The notes: generated by a model not told the origin, from the letters alone. A stretch of DNA of 64,000 bases from VAXT01 sp963827725 (GCA_963827725.1 CAWHBM010000001.1:62001-126000); one strand, 5' to 3'. Shown: positions 18,556 to 27,273, counted from the first letter of the stretch. Translations and numbers: made by a program.

Positions 18556-20892
18556 GTGGCCAAGCTCGCCGATTACAAGAAGAAGCGCGACCCAGCCAAG
18601 ACGCCCGAGCCGTTCGGCGGGCGCAAGCGTGGGAAGGCGCCGATCTTCGTCGTTCAGCGCCACGACGCGCGCCGGCTCCACTACGACTTCCGGCTCGAGC
18701 GAGACGGCGCACTCGCGAGCTGGGCAGTTCCGAAGGGCGTCCCGCTCGAGCCCGGCCAGCAGCACCTCGCCGTCCACGTCGAGGACCACCCGCTCGAGTA
18801 CGGGAGCTTCGAGGGCGAGATCCCGAAGGGCCAGTACGGTGCCGGCACCGTCGAGATCTGGGACAGGGGCACCTATGAGCTCGTCGAGGAAAAGCCCAAC
18901 GGCGGCCTCACCGTTCGGCTTCACGGCAAACGGCTGAACGGCACCTACGCGCTCGTTCCCGCTCATCTCTCCGGCGACGAGAAGAACTGGCTGATCATCC
19001 GCAAGCGCGACGATGAGGCGTCGGCCCCGGTCACGCGCAAGCCGCGTAGATATCAGCCCATGTCCGCGACGCTCACCGGCGACGTGCCGAAAGGGGACGG
19101 GTGGATCCACGAGATCAAGTGGGACGGCTACCGGATCATCGCAACGCTCGCCGGCGGCGAGTCGGAGCTGCGATCCCGGCGAGACCAGGACTACACCCAG
19201 CGCTTCGAGAACGTCTCGAAGGAGCTCGTGAAGGCGCTGAAGACGCCCGATTGCGTCGTCGACGGGGAGGTCTGCGCTCTCGACGAGCAGGGGCGGCCCA
19301 GCTTCTCCGCAATGCAGCAGGGCAAGCCCGGCACGCCGATCGTCTACTACGTCTTCGACCTGCTCGAAGTCGACGGAGAGCCGGTCGTGGACTTGCCGAT
19401 CGAGGAGCGCCGCGCGCGCCTGGAGAAGCTCCTCGACAAGCGGTCGAAGACCGTGCGCTTCTCGGAGAGCTTCGACGATGGTGAGGCGCTCTTCGCGGCG
19501 GCCGGCAAGCAGGGTCTGGAGGGGATCATGGCGAAGCGCTTGGGGACTCGCTATCTCCCGGGCAGGCGGTCGCGTGACTGGCTGAAGATCAAGGGGCACG
19601 GCCGCCAGGAGCTCGTGGTCGCCGGCTATACGCGCGGCAAGGGACGGCGTGGGGGAACGCTCGGGTCGTTGGTGCTAGGGATGCACGAGGGCGACGAGCT
19701 CGTCTACGTCGGGAACGTCGGAACCGGGTTCAACGACAACGAGATCGATCGGCTCCTCGAGCTGCTGAAGCCGCTCGAGCGCGACACGTCACCCTTCAAG
19801 AACGTCCCCACGATGCCGCGAGTGCGCAAGGGCGACGTGGTCTGGGTCGAGCCCGAGCTCGTCGCCGACGTCGAGTTCGCCGAGTGGACGCACGACGGCC
19901 GGCTGCGCGCGCCCTCCTACAAGGGTCTCCGGCAGGACAAGGACCCGAAGGAGGTCGCAAAGGAGGAGCCCGTGTCGATTCCGACGGAGATTCGCAAGGG
20001 CAAGCGCCTCCTCAAGTTCTCGAACCTCGACAAGCCGTTCTGGCTGGAGGAGCAGATCACGAAGGGCGACCTGCTCTCGTACTACCGCCGCGTTGCACCG
20101 GTCCTCGTTCCCCACCTCAAGAACCGGCCGTTCACGATGAAGCGCTATCCCGACGGCTGGCAAGGGAAGTTCTTCTTCCAGAAGGACGCGCCGAAGGGCA
20201 TTCCGGAGTGGCTTGCGACGGCGCCGATCGTCGTCTCGACGCGAGATAAGCCGCGGGTGAGAAGGCGGATCGACGCACCGATCGTGAACGACGAGCTCGC
20301 GCTCCTCTGGATGGTGAACATGGGCTGCATCGACCTGAACACCTGGTACTCGCGGATCGAGAAGCCCGAGCGGCCCGACTGGGTGCTCTTCGACCTCGAC
20401 CCGTCTCCCGACGTCGGCTTCCCCGAGACGGTGCAGGTAGCGCAGCTCGTGAAGCAGGCGCTCGATGCTCTGGAGTTGGAGAGCTTCGTCAAGACGAGCG
20501 GGGCGGACGGCATCCACGTGCTCGTCCCGATCGCTCGCCGCTACTCGTACACGGACACTCGCGAGTTCTCGGCGATCATCGCCGGCGCCCTCGCGAGGAC
20601 GCACCGCGGGCTCGTGACGACCGAGTGGTCGAAGGCAAAGCGCCGCGGCGTGCTCATCGACTCGAACCAGAACGGTGAGGGAAAGACGATCGCCTCGGTC
20701 TACTCGGTCCGTCCGAAGGAGGGGGCGCCGGTCTCGACGCCGCTCCGCTGGGACGAGGTGAACGAGGGCCTCGACCCGGCGGCGTTCACGATGGAGGTCG
20801 TCCTCGGCCGGGTCAAGGAGCACGGCGATCTCTTTGCGGGCGCGCTGAAGAACAAGCAGTCGCTCTCCGTGGCGCTCAAAGCGCTGCGCTAG
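18556..20892 (+). CDS. ligD: Multifunctional ATP-dependent DNA ligase LigD (PE-LIG-POL order)
   Basis: Enzyme of bacterial non-homologous end joining, 778 residues from GTG 18556. Domains in order: 3'-phosphoesterase (about residues 20-170; H-D-A-R-R-L-H-Y-D-F and H-P-L-E-Y), ATP-dependent ligase (190-480; adenylated lysine in E-I-K-W-D-G-Y-R, then D-G-E-V-C-A), and primase/polymerase (490-778; D-L-D-P-S and S-G-A-D-G-I-H-V). This is the Pseudomonas-like order, not the POL-first order of mycobacteria. ATG 18442 would add a Cys-rich stretch unlike other LigDs, so I use the later GTG. No ku gene lies in the window. It shares CTAG at 20889-20892 with the stop of the convergent HD-GYP gene. Confidence 0.93.
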   Translation: MAKLADYKKKRDPAKTPEPFGGRKRGKAPIFVVQRHDARRLHYDFRLERDGALASWAVPKGVPLEPGQQHLAVHVEDHPLEYGSFEGEIPKGQYGAGTVEIWDRGTYELVEEKPNGGLTVRLHGKRLNGTYALVPAHLSGDEKNWLIIRKRDDEASAPVTRKPRRYQPMSATLTGDVPKGDGWIHEIKWDGYRIIATLAGGESELRSRRDQDYTQRFENVSKELVKALKTPDCVVDGEVCALDEQGRPSFSAMQQGKPGTPIVYYVFDLLEVDGEPVVDLPIEERRARLEKLLDKRSKTVRFSESFDDGEALFAAAGKQGLEGIMAKRLGTRYLPGRRSRDWLKIKGHGRQELVVAGYTRGKGRRGGTLGSLVLGMHEGDELVYVGNVGTGFNDNEIDRLLELLKPLERDTSPFKNVPTMPRVRKGDVVWVEPELVADVEFAEWTHDGRLRAPSYKGLRQDKDPKEVAKEEPVSIPTEIRKGKRLLKFSNLDKPFWLEEQITKGDLLSYYRRVAPVLVPHLKNRPFTMKRYPDGWQGKFFFQKDAPKGIPEWLATAPIVVSTRDKPRVRRRIDAPIVNDELALLWMVNMGCIDLNTWYSRIEKPERPDWVLFDLDPSPDVGFPETVQVAQLVKQALDALELESFVKTSGADGIHVLVPIARRYSYTDTREFSAIIAGALARTHRGLVTTEWSKAKRRGVLIDSNQNGEGKTIASVYSVRPKEGAPVSTPLRWDEVNEGLDPAAFTMEVVLGRVKEHGDLFAGALKNKQSLSVALKALR

Positions 20893-22292
20893 ACCGCGAC
20901 TTCGGCCGGGGCTCGCTCGGCCGCGAGGACCCGCTCGAGAGCTGCCACGCACTTGGGGTCGAACGTCGTCCCGCTCTCCTCGCGGAGCAGCGCCACCGCC
21001 CGCTCATGTGTCCACGCTTCTCGGTAGACACGGCGTGAGATGAGCGCGTCGTAGACGTCGCAGACCGCGAGGATCCGCACGTCAAAGGAAAGAAGCGAGC
21101 TCTCTGCCCCGTGGGGGTAGCCGGAGCCGTCGAGTCGCTCGTGATGGTTGCGCACGAGGTGTCTCACCTCGTCGCCGAACCCGAGGTCGACGAGCAGCCT
21201 GTCGCCCGTCTGGGGATGCTCCTTGACGACGTCGAACTCCTCGTCGGTCAGTGGGCCGGGCTTCTGGAGGATCGAATCGGGAACTGAGAGCTTGCCGATG
21301 TCGTGGACGAGCGCGCCGGTGGCGAGTGCGCGGAGGCGAGTACCGGTGAGCCCGAGCTCCTCGCCCACTTGAACCGCCCGCAGAGCGACGCGGCGCGTGT
21401 GCTCCTCGGTGTACTCGTCCTTGCGGGCAAGACTGAGAGTCAACGCGCGAACGTGTGCGCCCAGGAACGCCTCCTCGGCGGCGACGAGATCCGCTCCCGT
21501 GACATCGCCCACGAGCGGGCGGGACTGGGCGGTGCGCCGAAGGTCGAGCGCGACCGGGATTCCGACGATGAACATCCCGAGCAGCTCGAACCCGTGTCCG
21601 AGCCACCAGCCGAGCTCCATGAACGTGAGCAGCATCGCGGCCGGCAGAGCCGAGGCCAGCCAGAAGATCCCGACTGCGACCACGAGGTCGGCGCGGCGGC
21701 GAGTGAGCAAGAAGGTCCGGAGGGCGCGGAGCGTCAGGAGGGCGAAGAGGACCAGCCCAACGGCCAAGAGGGTGTAGGCCTCCCAGCTGCGAGGCTCGGG
21801 CACGCCCGGCACTGCGCTCGGCACGAGGATCCCGAGCACGCCCAGTCCCAGGACGCCCGCGAGCAAGACGATCTGAAGCACGATCAGCGGCCTGACGTCG
21901 CGCGGTCGCCGAAGCGCCGGAAGTGCCGACAGTGCGAGCACCGCAGCGCCGACCGGAAGCGTTGCGCCACCGGTGAGGCCGACGACGCCGTTCATCCCGA
22001 CAAGGAAGCCCGGGGTGGCAAAGCCGTGCAGCGCCAAGAGAGCTGCCATCACGGAGAAGCCCGTTCCGACGATTACCGCCCGTCCGTCATTCCGCCGAGC
22101 GCCGGCAATCGTGAGAGCGATCGCGGCGAACGCTGCAGCAAGGGCCGTGAGCCCAACTCCGCTGAAGTGCACCTGGCCCGGAAACATGATGTGGCGGTGA
22201 GCGAAGGCATTGATCGTCACCGACGGAATGAGCGCGACTCCAGCTCCCACCGCCAGGGCAGGGAGGACGTGCAAGGTGGTGCTGCGCCGCAT
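20889..22292 (-). CDS. Membrane HD-GYP protein, putative cyclic-di-GMP phosphodiesterase
   Basis: 467 residues. The N-terminal half (to about 255) holds seven or eight hydrophobic segments with no named sensor domain that I can recognise. The C-terminal half is an HD-GYP domain: H-D-I-G-K, then H-H-E-R-L-D-G-S-G-Y-P, and G-T-T-F-D-P. HD-GYP domains hydrolyse cyclic-di-GMP. ATG start 22292, without a ribosome site or a close -10; a palindromic motif shared with the other HD-GYP locus lies 35 bp upstream. Confidence 0.9.
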   Translation of the reverse strand: MRRSTTLHVLPALAVGAGVALIPSVTINAFAHRHIMFPGQVHFSGVGLTALAAAFAAIALTIAGARRNDGRAVIVGTGFSVMAALLALHGFATPGFLVGMNGVVGLTGGATLPVGAAVLALSALPALRRPRDVRPLIVLQIVLLAGVLGLGVLGILVPSAVPGVPEPRSWEAYTLLAVGLVLFALLTLRALRTFLLTRRRADLVVAVGIFWLASALPAAMLLTFMELGWWLGHGFELLGMFIVGIPVALDLRRTAQSRPLVGDVTGADLVAAEEAFLGAHVRALTLSLARKDEYTEEHTRRVALRAVQVGEELGLTGTRLRALATGALVHDIGKLSVPDSILQKPGPLTDEEFDVVKEHPQTGDRLLVDLGFGDEVRHLVRNHHERLDGSGYPHGAESSLLSFDVRILAVCDVYDALISRRVYREAWTHERAVALLREESGTTFDPKCVAALERVLAAERAPAEVAV

Positions 22293-22326
22293 ACTTCGTT
22301 GAGATCGGACTGTTGGCGGTCGCTCC

Positions 22327-22348
22327 CATCCCTCGAATGAGGGACGCC
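22327..22348 (-). promoter_or_regulatory. Palindromic motif shared with 59751-59772
   Basis: On the minus strand this reads GGCG, then TCCCTC-ATTC-GAGGGA, then TG. The same 22 bases with one change (A for C in the loop) occur at 59751-59772. It lies 35 bp upstream of the HD-GYP start. Candidate operator or RNA hairpin. Confidence 0.5.
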
Positions 22349-22358
22349 GGGGCTATTG

Positions 22359-23135
22359 CTACGCGCCGGAGGGCTTCACGAACTCGTAGACCCGGCCGAT
22401 CTCGTCGAAGCCGAGCTTCCGGTACAGCTCTTTGGGCCAGTCGTCCCGGAGAGCCATCAGGAACGTCAGGTCGTTTCCGGCTTCGCGCGAGGCCTGCAAC
22501 GCGCGTGAGACTGTCGCCCGCGCCAGGCCCTGGTTGCGGAACTGCTCGAGGGTCCCCACCGCCTCGATCTGGCCGGTCTTCCCGTCGGAGTAGAGGTCGC
22601 AGTAGCTTGCGACAGCGCCGTCGACCCGCGCGGCGAAGAACCTCGTGTCCATCGCCTCTATGAGCACGCGCTTGTTGGCGACGAGTTGGCGGACGACGTC
22701 GTCGTCGCCTCCATGGGGCTCCGTGCGGATCCCCTTCGTCCACACTGCGTCGAGCTCCTCCGCGCCGACTTCCTCGACGTTGGACGTATCGGTCGGCCGG
22801 TCCGGCTCTCGGCGCGCGACCATCAGCACGTCGCAGTGCACGTCCCAACCGAGGCTCTTCAATTCGGGCTCGAGCCGCGCGCCTTGGGCCTCGTCGTTCA
22901 CCTCGATCTTCCGGTGCGCGAGACCTACACCGCCCAGGATGCGGTCCGCCTCGGCAGCAAGCAGGGGAGCGGTCGCAGCCTCGAGATTTTGCTCGGCAAG
23001 CAGGTAGTTCCGGCTCCAGACGCGAGGAAGCTCGTCGTGGAAGTGCGCGACGCCGAACGGAAAAGGCTCTTCCCGGCCGGCTGCTCTGCGCCCGAGGTCG
23101 CGGATGAACTCGACGACGCGCTCGCGTTCAGCCAT
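22359..23135 (-). CDS. GNAT-family acetyltransferase
   Basis: 258 residues with a C-terminal GNAT domain: E-A-V-G-T-L-E-Q-F-R-N-Q-G-L-A-R is the beta-4/acetyl-CoA loop and L-Y-R-K-L-G-F the usual final strand. The N-terminal 110 residues are a second, degenerate half. Substrate unknown. The start overlaps the end of the upstream NADH-dehydrogenase gene by 8 nt, so the two form an operon. Confidence 0.85.
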   Translation of the reverse strand: MAERERVVEFIRDLGRRAAGREEPFPFGVAHFHDELPRVWSRNYLLAEQNLEAATAPLLAAEADRILGGVGLAHRKIEVNDEAQGARLEPELKSLGWDVHCDVLMVARREPDRPTDTSNVEEVGAEELDAVWTKGIRTEPHGGDDDVVRQLVANKRVLIEAMDTRFFAARVDGAVASYCDLYSDGKTGQIEAVGTLEQFRNQGLARATVSRALQASREAGNDLTFLMALRDDWPKELYRKLGFDEIGRVYEFVKPSGA

Positions 23136-24393
23136 CGCCGAGCCTCCTCGGGTGACCGAGCATGCTCAGCTCGGCGATGTCGCGGCGGAAGAGGACGGCA
23201 ACGGTCCAATCGGTGACGACTCGGAGCTTGCGAGAGAGAAGTGGCAGTTGGTAGAGGTGGTAGCTCCTCGTCACGAACCAGCCCACGAACCCTCGCAGAG
23301 GGACTCCGAAGACGAGCGCGATCCCCTTGTACCGCCCCAGGGTCGCCACCTGCCCGAGCGAGCGATAGCGGTAGGGCTTCGGTGAGCCACACAGGTTCTT
23401 CGCGAGCCGGCGGGCCTGGCGCAATGCGTGCTGGGAGGTCGGAGGATCCGGCACGCCCGGCGTCGCAGTGTTCGCCACGTACGCGCAGTCGCCGAGCGCC
23501 CAGAGCCCTTCGCGGCCCTCGACTCGCAGCGTTGCGTCTACCTGCACTCGCCCGCGTTCGTCGAGTGGGAGGCCGAGCTCGGCCATGAGTGGATTCGGGC
23601 TGACGCCGGCGGTCCACACGAGCGTGTGCGAAGGGATGCGCTCTCCTCCGGCGAGAACCACGAAGCTCTGCCCAACCGACTCGAGCGTCGCCGACGTCCT
23701 GATCTCGACGCCTCTCCCGGCAAGCTGCTTCGCGGCATAGTCGCCGAGCCGGGATGGAATCTCGGGAAGAATCTTCGGAGCGGCGTCGACCAGGACCCAG
23801 CGCGTGCGGTGTCGCGGAAGCTCCGGATAATGACGGAGCGCGTCTCGGACGAGGTCGGCGAGCTCGGCCAAAGCCTCGACGCCCGCGTAACCCGCGCCGA
23901 CGAAGACGAACGTGAGGTGTGCCTCGGCCCGCGCCGAGTCCATCGCGGCCATCGCGGCTTCGAGCTGACGGAGTACGTGGTTCCGGACGTTGATCGCGTC
24001 CGCAAGGTCCTTGAAGCCGAGCGCATGCTCAGCCAGACCGGGGATCGGAAGCACGTGCGCGACGGAGCCGAGTGCGAGCACCGCCTGCTCGTAGCCGACC
24101 TCGAAGGTGCCCGCTTCGGTCTCGACCTCCGCCGTTTTCTGCGTTGCGTCCAATCCGGTGAGGCGGCCCAGCAGGAGCTCGGCGTGCGGGCACATCAACC
24201 GCAGTGGCACGACGACGTGGCGCGGCTCGAGCGTTCCCGACGCGGCCTCCGGCAGGAGCGGGGTGTAGAGCATGAAGTTCTCCAGGCTGACGATCGTCGC
24301 TCCGCGTTGCCCCAGCAGTCGGGCGACATACGAGCCGGCGAAGCCGCCGCCGAGGACGAGGGTCCCGCCCCGGGCCCTGCGCGGCTCTACCAT
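23128..24393 (-). CDS. Type II NADH:quinone oxidoreductase-like flavoprotein
   Basis: 421 residues from ATG 24393. Two dinucleotide-binding folds are visible: the FAD site G-G-G-F-A-G near residue 15 and the NAD(P)H site V-G-A-G-Y-A-G near 155; the second FAD motif is W-A-L-G-D-C-A-Y. This is the NDH-2 layout, peripheral membrane enzymes that pass electrons from NADH to quinone without pumping protons. The C-terminus carries the usual amphipathic region. An upstream in-frame extension overlaps the divergent gene and is not family-like. Only 6 bp separate it from the divergent start at 24400. Confidence 0.88.
   Translation of the reverse strand: MVEPRRARGGTLVLGGGFAGSYVARLLGQRGATIVSLENFMLYTPLLPEAASGTLEPRHVVVPLRLMCPHAELLLGRLTGLDATQKTAEVETEAGTFEVGYEQAVLALGSVAHVLPIPGLAEHALGFKDLADAINVRNHVLRQLEAAMAAMDSARAEAHLTFVFVGAGYAGVEALAELADLVRDALRHYPELPRHRTRWVLVDAAPKILPEIPSRLGDYAAKQLAGRGVEIRTSATLESVGQSFVVLAGGERIPSHTLVWTAGVSPNPLMAELGLPLDERGRVQVDATLRVEGREGLWALGDCAYVANTATPGVPDPPTSQHALRQARRLAKNLCGSPKPYRYRSLGQVATLGRYKGIALVFGVPLRGFVGWFVTRSYHLYQLPLLSRKLRVVTDWTVAVLFRRDIAELSMLGHPRRLGDG
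24388..24393 (+). promoter_or_regulatory. Predicted -10 element of the LOG-like gene (leaderless)
   Basis: TACCAT ends 6 nt before GTG 24400 and covers the ATG start codon of the divergent gene. With start codons only 6 bp apart, each promoter must lie in the other coding region. Confidence 0.5.
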
Positions 24394-24399
24394 CGGCCC

Positions 24400-24855
24400 G
24401 TGCAGGTATCGGTGATCGGGAGCGGGACCGAGCACGAGGCCCGAGCCGAGGCGGTGGGCCGCCTGCTCGCCGAGCGCGGCTGCACGGTCGTCACCGGGGG
24501 CCTCGGCGAGGTGATGGCTGCAGCGGCTCGCGGTGCGAAAGGCGCGGGCGGCACGACGATCGGCATTCTCCCCGGCGAGGCGCGCGAGGATGCGAACGAG
24601 TGGATCGACCACGCGATTGCGACCGGAATCGGGCATGCGCGGAACTTCGCGGTCGCCGCGTCAGGGGATGCTGTGATCGCCGTCGGCGGCAGCTGGGGAA
24701 CGCTTGCGGAGATCGCGTTTGCATTGCGACTCGGCCGTCCAGTGGTCATTCTCGGGCCCGGCTGGGAGCTGGACGGCGTCGCTCGGGCTTCGAGCCCCGA
24801 AGAGGCCGTTGACATCGCGCTCAGCCGCGTTGGAGCGGAAGGGTTAGGCACGTAG
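24400..24855 (+). CDS. TIGR00725-family / LOG-like Rossmann protein
   Basis: 151 residues. Nucleotide-binding pattern S-V-I-G-S-G, then T-G-G-L-G-E-V-M, G-I-L-P-G and V-G-G-S-W-G-T-L-A-E: the SLOG superfamily, which includes cytokinin-activating LOG phosphoribohydrolases and DprA-like proteins. The classical LOG motif P-G-G-x-G-T-x-x-E is replaced by V-G-G-S-W-G-T-L-A-E, so enzymatic activity is uncertain. GTG 24400 is chosen because it precedes the first strand directly and has a -10-like TACCAT 6 nt away. The 3' end overlaps the convergent DDAH-like gene by 35 nt. Confidence 0.82.
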   Translation: MQVSVIGSGTEHEARAEAVGRLLAERGCTVVTGGLGEVMAAAARGAKGAGGTTIGILPGEAREDANEWIDHAIATGIGHARNFAVAASGDAVIAVGGSWGTLAEIAFALRLGRPVVILGPGWELDGVARASSPEEAVDIALSRVGAEGLGT

Positions 24856-25669
24856 GCCCTCCTTCGCCCTTGCGAGACAGCTCCTCTCCTCGGTAGACGC
24901 GGACGTCGACGCCCGCCGCCTCCATGCGCCGCCTCGTCTCCTGGTTGCCCTCGAGTGCGAGCGCCTTGCGCGGCCCGAGCGCGAGGACGTTGCACGCCAT
25001 CGACTCGAACTCCTCGTCAGGGACCTCGACCAGCTCGACGCCGCGCTCCTCGAGCAGCTCGACAAGGCGAACCGGCAGCAACGGTAGGTAGACAAGTGCC
25101 AGGTCGGTGTCGAGCGGGCTGATCAGGGTCAGCATGTGCATGCAGTGCTCGGGCCCATGGAAGTGCGGCAGGTCGACGGTGATCACCTCGACGCCTGGGA
25201 GAGCGATTCCGAGCTGCTCGGCACCCGTGACGTTCGTCCGGTAGCCCAGACCGACGACCAGCGTCCGCTCGTCCAGCCAGAAGGCGTCGCCGCCCTCAGC
25301 GAGGGCCGGCTCGGTCAGCTCTGCGGCGATCGGAACGCCTGCCGCTTCGAAATCGGCTCGGATCGCATCAACCTCGCCTCGCCTGGCCTCCTTTCCGGGT
25401 CGGAGAAGGATCGCGCCGGCATCGGTAACAAAGGCCGGATCGAAGACGTAGACGGCGTCGGGATTCCGGTCGGCGTCGGCGGCCGCGACCACGACCTCGG
25501 CTCCCGCTTCCGCCAAAGTCGCGCACAGGCCCTCGTGCTCCTCCGCGATCTGCTTCTCAGCCGGCTTGGCGAGCCAGCCGTATTCGCGCCAGCGCGAGAA
25601 GTCCGTGCCGGGAGGCCGGACGAGGACGCGGCGTAGCGTGGCAGTCATGCTCTGGGAGCCGTGGGTCAC
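24821..25669 (-). CDS. Amidinohydrolase of the DDAH / arginine deiminase superfamily
   Basis: 282 residues. The guanidine-modifying fold shows D-P-A-F-V near residue 75, E-G-G-D-A-F-W near 124, a histidine region H-C-M-H-M and the catalytic Cys in G-G-P-T-C-L-T-L-P-L at the C-terminus. Closest in layout to dimethylarginine dimethylaminohydrolases, which yield citrulline plus a methylamine; arginine deiminase or N-succinylarginine dihydrolase-like activity remains possible. GTG 25669 is preferred over ATG 25648 because TATGCT lies exactly 6 nt upstream. Confidence 0.83.
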   Translation of the reverse strand: MTHGSQSMTATLRRVLVRPPGTDFSRWREYGWLAKPAEKQIAEEHEGLCATLAEAGAEVVVAAADADRNPDAVYVFDPAFVTDAGAILLRPGKEARRGEVDAIRADFEAAGVPIAAELTEPALAEGGDAFWLDERTLVVGLGYRTNVTGAEQLGIALPGVEVITVDLPHFHGPEHCMHMLTLISPLDTDLALVYLPLLPVRLVELLEERGVELVEVPDEEFESMACNVLALGPRKALALEGNQETRRRMEAAGVDVRVYRGEELSRKGEGGPTCLTLPLQRG

Positions 25670-25675
25670 GGGCCG

Positions 25676-25681
25676 AGCATA
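25676..25681 (-). promoter_or_regulatory. Predicted -10 element of the DDAH-like gene (leaderless)
   Basis: TATGCT on the minus strand ends 6 nt before GTG 25669. It fits inside the 20-bp gap after the sigma-factor gene. Confidence 0.5.
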
Positions 25682-25689
25682 CGGCCGCG

Positions 25690-26898
25690 TCAGCCCACTT
25701 CTCCGAGCCGCCGCTCGAGGAAGGCCCGCTCGACCGGGTTGGGAGCGAGCTCCAACGCTCTGCGGTACGCGCTCGAGGCCTCGTCCCGTCGCCCGAGTCG
25801 CCGGAGGAGGTCCGCCCGCGCGGCGTGCAAGAGGTGGTAATCGTCGATCCCCTCGATCGCCGCGATCAGATCGAGGCCCTGCTCGATCCCATCCGCCATC
25901 GCCACCGCGACCGCTCGGTTCAGCTCGATGATCGGTGAGGGGGTCAGGCGCCCGAGCTCACCGTAGAGAGCAGCGATTGCGCCCCAGTCGGTCTCCTCCG
26001 GTCGCTCGGTCGCCGCGTGCACCGAGGCGATCTCCGCCTGCAGCCCATAGGAGCCAGGCCGGTCGAGCCGGAGGGCGTGGTCGAGCACGCGAGCGCCTTC
26101 GTCGATCCGGTCACGATCCCAGAGCGAGCGATCCTGGTCTTCGAGCAGGACGAGCTCGCCGGAGGGGCTGGTGCGGGCCTCCCGCCGGGAGTCCTGGAAG
26201 AGCATGAGCGCGAGCAGGGCCAGGACCTCGGCTTCGTCGGGCATCAGGACCGCAAGCAGCTTGCCGAGCCTGATCGCCTCGTCAGAGAGATCGCGGCGAA
26301 CGAGGTGGTCGTCGGCGGTTGCGCTGTAGCCCTCGTTGAAGACGAGGTAGAGCACGGCCAGCACGGCATGGAGGCGGTCCGTGAGCTCTTCGTCGACCGG
26401 GACGCGGAACGGGATTCCGGCCGTTCGGATCTTCCGCTTCGCTCGAACGAGGCGCTGCGCCATCGCCGGCTCGGCGGTGAGGAACGCGCGCGCGATCTCC
26501 GTCGTGGTCAATCCGGCCACTTCGCGGAGAGTGAGCGCCACCTGGGCTTCCGTAGCGAGCGCCGGGTGACAACACGTGAAGACGAGCGCGAGCCGCTCGT
26601 CTGGGATTGCGCTCAGCTCGTCCTCCGTCTCAGGCAGTTCGGCAAGGCGCTCGAGCAGCTCGGTCTTTCTGGCCAGCGTCTGGTCGCGGCGGATCCGGTC
26701 GATTGCCCGGTTGCGGGCGGTCGTGACGATCCAGGCGCCGGGATTACGAGGCTCCCCCTCGCGGGGCCAGCGCTCGAGGGCCACGGCGAACGCCTCCTGC
26801 ACAGCATCCTCGGCGAGGTCGAAGTCGCCGAGGACGCTGATGAGGATTGCGACCGCACGTCCCCACTCCTCCCGAAAGACGCGATCGACTGTCTCTAT
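25690..26898 (-). CDS. ECF42-group RNA polymerase sigma factor with C-terminal extension (atypical start)
   Basis: Extracytoplasmic-function sigma factor: region 2 with D-F-D-L-A-E-D-A-V-Q-E-A-F and R-N-R-A-I-D-R-I-R-R, region 4 with V-A-G-L-T-T-T-E-I-A-R-A, then about 200 extra residues (DUF6596/TPR-like, E-L-N-R-A-V-A-V-A). This extension plus neighbouring YCII/DGPF genes defines the ECF42 group, in which the extension replaces an anti-sigma factor. The homologous N-terminus starts E-T-V-D-R-V-F-R-E-E-W, upstream of the first standard start GTG 26802. The codon at the right place is ATA (26898-26896), overlapping the previous stop as ATAG. Either ATA initiation, a mutated ATG or a sequence error. 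Confidence 0.85.
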   Translation of the reverse strand: METVDRVFREEWGRAVAILISVLGDFDLAEDAVQEAFAVALERWPREGEPRNPGAWIVTTARNRAIDRIRRDQTLARKTELLERLAELPETEDELSAIPDERLALVFTCCHPALATEAQVALTLREVAGLTTTEIARAFLTAEPAMAQRLVRAKRKIRTAGIPFRVPVDEELTDRLHAVLAVLYLVFNEGYSATADDHLVRRDLSDEAIRLGKLLAVLMPDEAEVLALLALMLFQDSRREARTSPSGELVLLEDQDRSLWDRDRIDEGARVLDHALRLDRPGSYGLQAEIASVHAATERPEETDWGAIAALYGELGRLTPSPIIELNRAVAVAMADGIEQGLDLIAAIEGIDDYHLLHAARADLLRRLGRRDEASSAYRRALELAPNPVERAFLERRLGEVG

Positions 26899-27272
26899 GC
26901 GCCGGCCTCCGTCTCGCGCTCGACGATCGGGCGAACCTCGATCGTGCCGTGCGCGGCCGTCGGGATCTTGGCCGCGAGGGCCAAGGCCATGTCCAGATCG
27001 GGCAGGTTGACCTCAAAAACGCCGCCGATCTGCTCCTTCGTCTCCGCAAATGGCCCGTCGGTGACGAGCACGTTGCCGTCCCGCACGCGGACCGTCTTCG
27101 CGGTCGTCGCCTCGTCGAGCTCCTTGCCCTCGACGGCTGGATCTGCCTTCGTCAGCTCCTCGAAGAGCGCGATCCACTGGGGCATCGACTCTGCGCGTGC
27201 CTGGGCCGTCTCTTCCTCGGAGAGGTCCTGCCAGGTCGACTGGTCGCTGTAGATCATCAGGGCGTAACGCAT
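26895..27272 (-). CDS. YCII/DGPF-family protein 1
   Basis: 125 residues from ATG 27272, preceded by a strong AGGAGG ribosome site. YCII-related fold: M-R-Y-A-L-M-I-Y at the start, the D-G-P-F signature in V-T-D-G-P-F-A-E-T-K-E, and a conserved A-A-K-I-P strand region with E-V-R-P-I at the end. Biochemical role of DGPF proteins is not established; in ECF42 operons they are the usual targets and partners of the sigma factor. One base separates its start from the stop of YCII protein 2. Confidence 0.9.
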   Translation of the reverse strand: MRYALMIYSDQSTWQDLSEEETAQARAESMPQWIALFEELTKADPAVEGKELDEATTAKTVRVRDGNVLVTDGPFAETKEQIGGVFEVNLPDLDMALALAAKIPTAAHGTIEVRPIVERETEAGA

Positions 27273-27273
27273 C

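Noticed and set aside
21303..22340. 345-codon plus-strand frame opposite the HD-GYP gene
   Set aside because: Antisense shadow; the opposite strand has intact catalytic motifs and membrane segments.
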